This document shows positions 56,531-64,000 of a stretch of DNA of 64,000 bases, piece by piece. Positions within the stretch are counted from its first letter, which is position 1; each line of letters begins with the position of its first letter. The position numbers and the translations under genes are program-made. The DNA lies in assembly GCA_002633005.1 (NCBI GenBank), contig NMRA01000152.1:300833-364832 (forward strand), read 5' to 3'. The stretch comes from Phoronis australis (taxonomy: Eukaryota; Phoronida; Phoronidae). The notes under the pieces were generated by a model. That model was not told the DNA's origin. It saw only the letters and a program-made list of their open reading frames with translations, and searched no databases.

Positions 56531-59500
56531 CACTTCTTCTTCTTCTTGCAGACGATTTGAAGCTTGTATATTTGATAAAGTATTGTTTTCTACTGCATCA
56601 TGAAACTGTTCGGCGATGTTTCGCGGACAAGGGATGCAGATTTATCGTCTGCTTGGATATTCTTTGCGAGCAGTCATGTCTATCAAGCTTCTCCAGAGAC
56701 TTTTACTTTTTCGCTGCGCCTGCATCCGAATTGATTGTTTGATTTTTTTATCTGCATCATCGTTTTCTGTAAAACAGAACATCAAGAAGACGTGCGCGTC
56801 CATGCGCAGTATATTTTAATTGTTGGCGATGTTGGTGCACTCAAATCCTTCTGATTACTTAGCAACGGTTGGTCTACACGGTGAACCATCGATTGTAATT
56901 ATAGTGCAGTATTCGTTTGTTTTGAATATTAATGTAAACCAACCGGTTTACCTCGAGGGCCTAGTCAAATTAGAACAAAAGAACAATTGCGCTCAGTTAT
57001 TACAACGGCTGCACGATCTATAATCTGAGCCGCCTTTACATGCACACAACATTTTATGAAGTATGGCGTGGCATCATTGAGATTTTCGAACCTGTTCAAC
57101 ACCTGCAGCTTTTGCCTTTTGAATTAGTGCACACTGTTTCAACATTACGTGCAAAGTAGGCGATTTGTTCATTTATTCCGAAAGGCTCTCTTGCTTTTAA
57201 CTCATAAGCCACTTCATTGGGCCTTTGGTAAACAAAAGATTCCCCTGAGACTTTGAATTATGAACGCCTTCACTTCCGTCGTTAGTGTCACCAAATACAA
57301 TGTTTTTTTGGTTGCTTTTCGAGAAAACCGAGTTAAATGAGTTCACAAAGTTTTTACGATGTCGCGGAGTTTTCCCATTCTACAAGAAAATCAGGTTTAT
57401 ACAATAGCAACACATTTGGACGAATGGTGTATCATGATACAGTACACAACACACTATGACCTAACGCTGTAGATGTACTGCGTCAAGCAGGCTATATAGG
57501 CCTAATGGAAACGCTAGAAGACAGATTGCGCCACCAAGTATACCTCTCGATGCAGTGGCACTGCCTAGGAACTGTTAGAAGCCTCAACAGATTAGGGCGC
57601 AATGACTTTTCGAGAACTTGTCAATAAGCATGTAAGGGCAGTGTGTGCAGTTACATGTAGGAGGTTATCTTGGTTGTGATATACTGACCTGGTTCGCCTG
57701 TAATGCATCACAGTAAAAGTCTCAGATCTGACGCGCTGTGTCAATTACACTTGTCATCCTGGATTCTTCAATGAACCTTAAGCTCTATCATCATGTTTCC
57801 CCCGACTGCGTGATCATCATGTTTCCCCAGACTGCTAAGTGTTCCTAAATTTCCAAGCTGTGTTTAAAATCTACGGATTTAAGGTTACGTGTACATGTAA
57901 TCCTATTTCACAAAAGGTTACGTAAGATATGTCCTCTACATGCAGCAAAATAGGTAAAGATTTCAAGTAAATTTAATTTTTATACAAATTATAAGCTGTT
58001 ACGTTCTCGTGAAAAGCAACGCCCGTTTGGTCCACGTGTAAACTGACAATCAAATCAAATCTCGCGTCAAAATTCTCCCACAAAGCAAAGTCTTATTTTT
58101 TTCAACCAACCAGCGGTTAGTGAATCCGTTTCATAGCATCATTTCGAAGTTATGGGCATTTTTATTTATTGTTATGTCCCGTAAAGTGAAACGTTGTAGG
58201 AAAATCGCGTGAACGACAGCGACATGTGAGAATCCAGTCCCGTTACAGTCGACATCGAACCAACGTCCTGCGCAATCGTCTGCATTAGTTTGCAGTAAAT
58301 TCTACGCAAGTGCTAACATTTTGAAAAGACAACTATCGCCGAACATATGTGTGTTCTGAAGCACTGTTACATGCCATATTGATTTCGCGATAAAACCAAC
58401 GTTGTCCTTGGACCAATGAATTAGTGATCAGCTTTGGGCAACGCCCTTAAAGTTTCAGTGCTAAAATATGAGAATTTCAGTTAAAAACCTCGATAAATTT
58501 TGCATTGATTTTGGAAAAATAAACGATATAAGAAAGAAACTGTCACGACTGTGATCAAGCCAAGTTCGCCGGAATGAAAATCGTTAACAAAACTATGAAT
58601 ACTCTACTAACAACATCAAATTACTGCACGTTTTTCATCGATTGCCATATCAGGGCAAGACTTCAAATTTTGGAGCATGATATTTTGAAAAAGAGATCAA
58701 CGATTTTAGGTGTGTTTGAATTTTCTATCACTATAAACTCTCACTGTCAAAACCGGTGTCACATTATTTTTAATCTTATTTAAAGCAAGAGAGAAGTGAA
58801 TATAATAAAAAGTTAAGAACTGAACGTCTTGTGAAAAATAAATAATCGGTTCAAGCTCGTAACATAGAAAATCCCGAGGCAACGGAGAGTTTGATGAATG
58901 CCGGTGAAAGGACATTTTCTGTCAATTTGCCCTTCAAAAACGATATGCATGTGACGAGACCACGAGAATGGAGTAGATGTGACTGAGATGGATAGGTTTG
59001 CCTCGACTCCCTAATTTCAGAATTATAGGCTTTCACTGTGTTGACAGCCGATATTTACTTAAGGGTCATAAATCCCAGACAAAACAGTAAGGAATATTAT
59101 GAGAGCGACTTAATGAGCTGAAGTGGCTTAATTCACTTTTCGTTTTTTGAGACAGCTTGCTGAGGAAGTGCAGTTTTAACTTCGTAGTAAATAGGTGGAT
59201 TTAACCAGGAGCGTTGACTCTTCGGTGTGGTGTGAACAGTTAACTACGGTGCAATCGGAGTTGCCGGCAGGTGTCGCTGTAAATAACGGAGAGTGTTGTG
59301 GCCAATAGGCCTAATATAAGAAGAAGAAGACGGAGGAGTACACGTAACCTTAACCAACCACTGAAGAATGAACTCAAGTTAATAGACCAAAGCAACTGAC
59401 ATTCCTGATTAGTTCAAATCTATTGGGGTTTTAATCAAGCAAATCTAAAATCGATTCTTTTAGTAATCGACATGGCCCCGTGTTATTTCCACGCACTTAC

Positions 59501-62500
59501 ATGTACGCGTGTGTCGAAATAATGCTATTAAAAATCAAATAGTCAAAATTATTTTGAGCGAAGTTTTCAGTTAAATATGTTTTTCTACTAAATTTCCACC
59601 AAGAATTTACCTTGAAAACACTGTGGAAGACTTCTCAGAAAATTGACTGTAGTGTGTTACGACAAATTTATGTGTCGCCCATGCCGTACTGTAGAAGACG
59701 AGGAAAATCGTCGCAGGCATGAGTGTAAATTCAAATGAGCCTTTTCGAATTGAAGTTAACTTCCATGTTAGAATCAAATGAACTATTTTTACTGAATATT
59801 TGGTAGCTGTTTAAAAATAGTTATTTTTGAACAGATATTTGGTTTGCCAAATGTTTGGCTTCAAATCTTGGTAGAAAGAAAAATACTAAACCATTCCAAG
59901 CCTGCCGATGTGTTTTGAATACATTTTTCTCTTCAGTGTTCATCTAACTGTTGCTAATTTGAAGATCCAACATGTATAACAATCAAGTCGTTGAGAAGCT
60001 TTCATGCATACATTTAAGAGAGTTTTGGTAAAACGAAGCTCTCGGGCTCGAATACAATACCAGTATCTGTACACATATGGTGGTATCCCATGAGTGTGCC
60101 TGCTGCAGAGGTGCGAACGACGTCATATCGGTTTTAACTCCTGCTGACGTCATTGCCTTTGTTCCCGCAAGTCGGTTAATGTGCGGCAGAGCACTCTCAT
60201 CACATGGAGAGTTGACACTTTTAAAAGTTATTACGCAAGTTACTTGTGGAAGAAAGCGAAGAAAATAATCTTCTGTTTAAGCAGAACTGACGCACAACTA
60301 ACACGATAAAGTGTGTTTACGTGAAAGCTTCAGCTAATACTTGCAATAATTTCAGAGTGCGTTGAAGCGAAAGTTTGGTGGCTCATAATACGGGATGAGT
60401 ATTTATACGATGATGACTAAAAACCATCACACGCCCTTTAGGCCAATTAAACACTAAAACAGCAGCCCGGCCCGGAACTCATCGACTGTCCTTAAACAAA
60501 TGTAATGCAGATGCCAATGAAGATATCAAACTCGAGTGCGTTGAGTCACAGACGAACATCTGGCACAGGGTTTCTTTGAAAACATTAGATCATATGCGCC
60601 ATATTTGGGCTAATAATCTACACCCATATGTCGCTTCGTGACACATTGTGAGAATCTGGTTTTTCTGCAATTCTGCATAAAAATGTGCAATGTCGTTTGG
60701 AGAGAGCTCATAACCCGAAAACAATATATCTTACAGTAATCAACGGAGTTTCGATTGCTTTGCTGCCATTTATCAGAATAAATAATTGTGTATTAGCTAG
60801 TTTTGTATTTTACCAGCACGTGATATCTCCTGAACTCACGTCGTTTCAATGTCATATAGGAGTAAATAAGGTGGCAGAAAAAAATAATCCTCGTTTTAGT
60901 AAGACTCGCTCAAATGACAGTCCATAAATATTAATAATCCAGGAAAACACTGAACAAAAATGTTTCTCTTCAAATGTCCGTACTTGCCTGCCCCGCTCAT
61001 ATTTTTTATTCATGCAAGCAACATGTCCAATCTCTGTGCAACGGTCGATATATTTCTTGTGCGAACCTGACAGACGGATTACCCGCGCTTCAGAGAATGC
61101 CAGACACATGGCGAAGACAAACGCCCACTCATTGGCATTGGTACAGTTGGGGAAAGTTTGATTTCACACAATGGCAGCCCAGATACATGTATGTGGTTCT
61201 GACAACGGTTTGTTTGATTTCATGAGACTGATTCAATGTTCGTTCAGGACAAATCTAGTTAATGGAAGTTTCATCGAGCTTGTTTCAAGTTACATGCGAG
61301 TTTAACTGTTGTGTAAGTTGATATATAAATAAATAACTGTGTTACCTATATTTCTAACAGAAGCTGGCGTTGATTTTGCTTGCCTTCTAAAAATGGCGAG
61401 TCTCTATTTTTTGATTTGATTTTGCGTCGCCTCACAAAAGGTGAAGTCGTGAAATAAGACCACGGTTGACATTTCTTTCGTTCTGTGGTTATGCTGTAGA
61501 CGTAATGGAGCTCATAGACATCATTTTTGGCTAAAACAGCTCCATTTGTATTTGATGTTGCCATCTTGAAATTTTTCATTTTGAGCACTCGAAGCAGCCC
61601 TTCCAACGCTGAGTACCTCCCGACTCAAAAGTCGAAGATCATACAATATAAATGTATCTAGCACAAACACGGCCCAAATAACATCCTTAGATTATAGAAA
61701 ATACTACGAGCTGCTTCCTGAATACAAAATGTCACGTAGTTGCAAACTTAGGACAAAAGAATTCAACGTTCATTTTTCGCCACGAAGTACGGTGAAGGCA
61801 AAATATCCGTGATAATCCCGCGTCAGTTGATTATCTAGAGGCTAAAATTTGTGGGAGGGAGAGAGACGGAGGGGTAGTAATTTTAAACGACAGACACAAA
61901 ACTAAACTCCCGAGTTGAATTCATCGTTTTATGAGAAATGGGTAATATAACCATTATGTAAATCTTATGTTCATTAGGTCACGTGATGTGGCCAATAGGT
62001 GGCGTGTAGACCAGGCTTAAAAATGTTTGTGATAACTAGTGGTAGCTATATAGCGTTAATTTACGGACACTGGAACGTGACGATAGCAAGACCGTAACAA
62101 CAAATATAATAACCTTACTATATGTAACAGATCTGCCTACGACCACGTGTGTCATTGTCTGTTCCGGAAAGAAGACATTTTGAGATTGAGATTTCCGCTC
62201 AATTTTGATTACACATCAGTGGTCGACAAACACCGTCCTTTTGTTTTAAGCCATTCAAATTATATATGTCTAGAAAAACATATTTGGTATTACGCAATAA
62301 ATGCGCCACGCGAATGAGAGATATTGCTAATCAAAAGCACCGTATCATCAACTAAGTATAACTAAAGAATTATATCTTGCACAGACAAAATCGCCAAGCG
62401 ACAGCTATCGAGTCAGTTATTATATTCAGCGTGTCACAGCCAATAAATTGTTCGGATGTTCTCATAGCGTGTTTATGTGTTGTGTCCTTGTGTAATGGAA

Positions 62501-63234
62501 AAATTAAGTTCGATGTTGTCAGTTTTTACTCGGGTGTCCATCAAACCGCAAGTGTTGATGTGGGTCGACAGTTGATTTGTTGTAAATGCATGGCATATGA
62601 CAACTTATTTTGTCGTACGCGTCGACGAGTACCGCCGATTGTGCTGTTCGAAAGATATTATGGGGCCACGGCGCATGGTAAACAAATAAATTTCAAAAAC
62701 ATCCGTTGAATGATGGAATGGATTGGTTCGTAAGTATCGTAAGATTTATCACGGACAAAACGTGCGAGCCGCCAACATGTATCCTTACGGCTGTATCTAT
62801 GTAACTTGTGTTATGCAGTCATTTGTATTATTTTAGTTATCCAGAGCGTATGTTTATAAAACAGTGCAACATGTCCTGCTTCACAGAACGTTGATGTTTG
62901 CGCTGAAGGAAAAAAATGAGCAAGCTGCCAAGGATCTCAGTCTTCCTCCGTCACAAACAAGTTTCTTAATGCACTAACCATATCTGTTTGTGGTTGTAGT
63001 AGATCGTTTTGATACATTGTACTCAACACGTTATCAAAGTTTACAAGAAACTTATTCAGCTTATGAAAAATGACCATTGAAAGAAATTATAAATGATTTT
63101 AGATACGAACATGATAAAAGTTGTGTTTTCTTGATGAAAGAAAGGAGAGCATCTATACGAAGTGCGAGGGGGAGAATAGTACCCTTCACCGCGCTGGTAG
63201 TCTGCAATCTATCACATTCGACACAGTAGCAGTA
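56531..63234. other. No assignable gene
   Basis: Only short open frames occur. The most gene-like is minus 61346-61564 (ATG after CTTGAAATTTTTCAAG, reading MATSNTNGAVLAKNDVYELH), which might be an N-terminal exon but has no recognised domain. A 27 bp tandem duplication (ATCATCATGTTTCCCC) is at about 57788-57833. If the RGK gene starts further right, this is its first intron. Confidence 0.35.
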
Positions 63235-63740
63235 TTTTCAAATTGGCGCCATCTGGAGCAATGGGAGCGAGAATGCGACTTCTGCTTGATTCCGTCTCAG
63301 ATTCGGTGGATAGAAATTCAATTACTGTACAGTGGTTCATTAATTAAAGTCAGAGGAATAAATCCCACTGTCAGCCCCTTTTATTGTTTGATTAGATTTG
63401 AGTTCACTAATTTCATTTAGCTCTCTCACATCGGCTGGGATCGAAATTTCCCCGCTATAACAGTCGCTCTCAGCCGCGGATTCTTTTCCGCGGTGGGAAA
63501 TGTGTGGGACATGGTGTCCTTCATCCATGTATGTTTCAAGAGATTCGCTCTTTTCATTGAGCCATCAGTAAAGCCCACCTCACAGTAGTGGAAATTTGCC
63601 GGCGTTATGATATCAGGTACGTCGTTAAAGCAGCAGGTTGAAACCTGCCGTACGCATTACATGGGATCCGGTAGATGGCGCTGAACGCCTGTCTACCAAA
63701 GACCAGGATCACTGTGGGGCAGGATAGTGAACTTCAGTAT
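63235..63740 (-). repeat. Dispersed repeat X, copy 2 (uninterrupted, inverted relative to copy 1)
   Basis: Read on minus it matches 9850-10128 followed directly by 11090-11260, without the Penelope-like insertion. Shared blocks include GACAGGCGTTCAGCGCCA, AAATTTCGATCCCAGCCGAT, AAATTAGTGAACTC and CTAATCAAACA. It shows the empty-site state of the repeat. Confidence 0.8.
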
Positions 63741-64000
63741 TTAGAAAATCAGCTATTTCTGCTGATTTGAGATGTTCCAGTCAACATGAAGCTTAACCAA
63801 TAGTTCGGTGTGTCAGCTATGCGTAAGGAAACACTTCATTGTACATAAACAGGACGTAGAGAGGATAGTCATACGAGCCGCTTGCGAATATGTAACAATT
63901 AAAACGAGGGATACGAGCAGCATTGTCTTTTTAAATCACGCGCTTTCCAGCAATTGATTTCTTGTCGTGCCTACCTGCGCAATAAAATGCATGAGGTTGC

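Noticed and set aside
62377-62709. 110-codon plus frame
   Set aside because: No domain, no splice context, and no continuation in neighbouring sequence.
1-64000. CRISPR arrays, bacterial operons, rRNA genes
   Set aside because: Repeats here are transposon-like or tandem without regular unique spacers; genes have introns and no ribosome binding sites.

Overview
The window looks like nuclear DNA of a non-vertebrate metazoan. It is AT-rich, genes are sparse and split by GT-AG introns, and much of it is transposon remnants. The octamer TACATGTA is strongly over-represented, which is a habit of several marine invertebrate genomes. The species cannot be fixed from the sequence; a hemichordate, lancelet or mollusc-like genome would all fit. 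There is no operon structure, CRISPR array or rRNA gene.

Host genes. (1) Plus strand, 4076-6842: the last two exons of a putative type II membrane glycosyltransferase-like protein (signal anchor, then a DED metal-binding motif). (2) Plus strand, 21926-33066: an unrecognised membrane-protein gene whose coding exon is split by a roughly 9.9 kb Harbinger transposon. (3) Plus strand, 34404-35633: a 409-residue, very basic orphan ORF. (4) Minus strand, 49925-44843: three exons of an RGK-family (Rem/Rad/Gem-like) small GTPase; its P-loop exon was not found and probably lies beyond the right edge. (5) Minus strand, near 20.1-20.4 kb: a THAP zinc-finger domain broken by a one-base frameshift.

Mobile DNA. 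A Harbinger/PIF element (22137-32029) carries the usual two genes: a HARBI1-like DDE nuclease on plus and a Myb/SANT-like protein on minus. Its ends match, and a CWG target lies inside a palindrome. All five ambiguous bases that I saw in the window lie inside it. Next to four of them the sequence on one side of the N is repeated on the other, and the fifth ends a segment that recurs 1.2 kb away, so part of its length is probably false (allelic) duplication from assembly. Other elements: LINE fragments at the left edge, 13.5-14.6 kb and 40.5-40.9 kb; a BEL/Pao integrase fragment fused in frame to the last of these; two 5'-truncated Penelope-like insertions, each nested in a dispersed repeat whose uninterrupted copy is also in the window; a 472 bp foldback element; several MITE families; and a tRNA-derived SINE.

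The best candidates for follow-up are the exon-splitting Harbinger insertion, the nested Penelope-like copies with hammerhead-like cores, and the two orphan proteins. I found no clear evidence of a wholly new multi-gene system. Large stretches (6.8-9.7, 14.6-17.3, 35.6-37.1, 42.7-44.8, 50-53.6 and 56-63 kb) show nothing I can assign.
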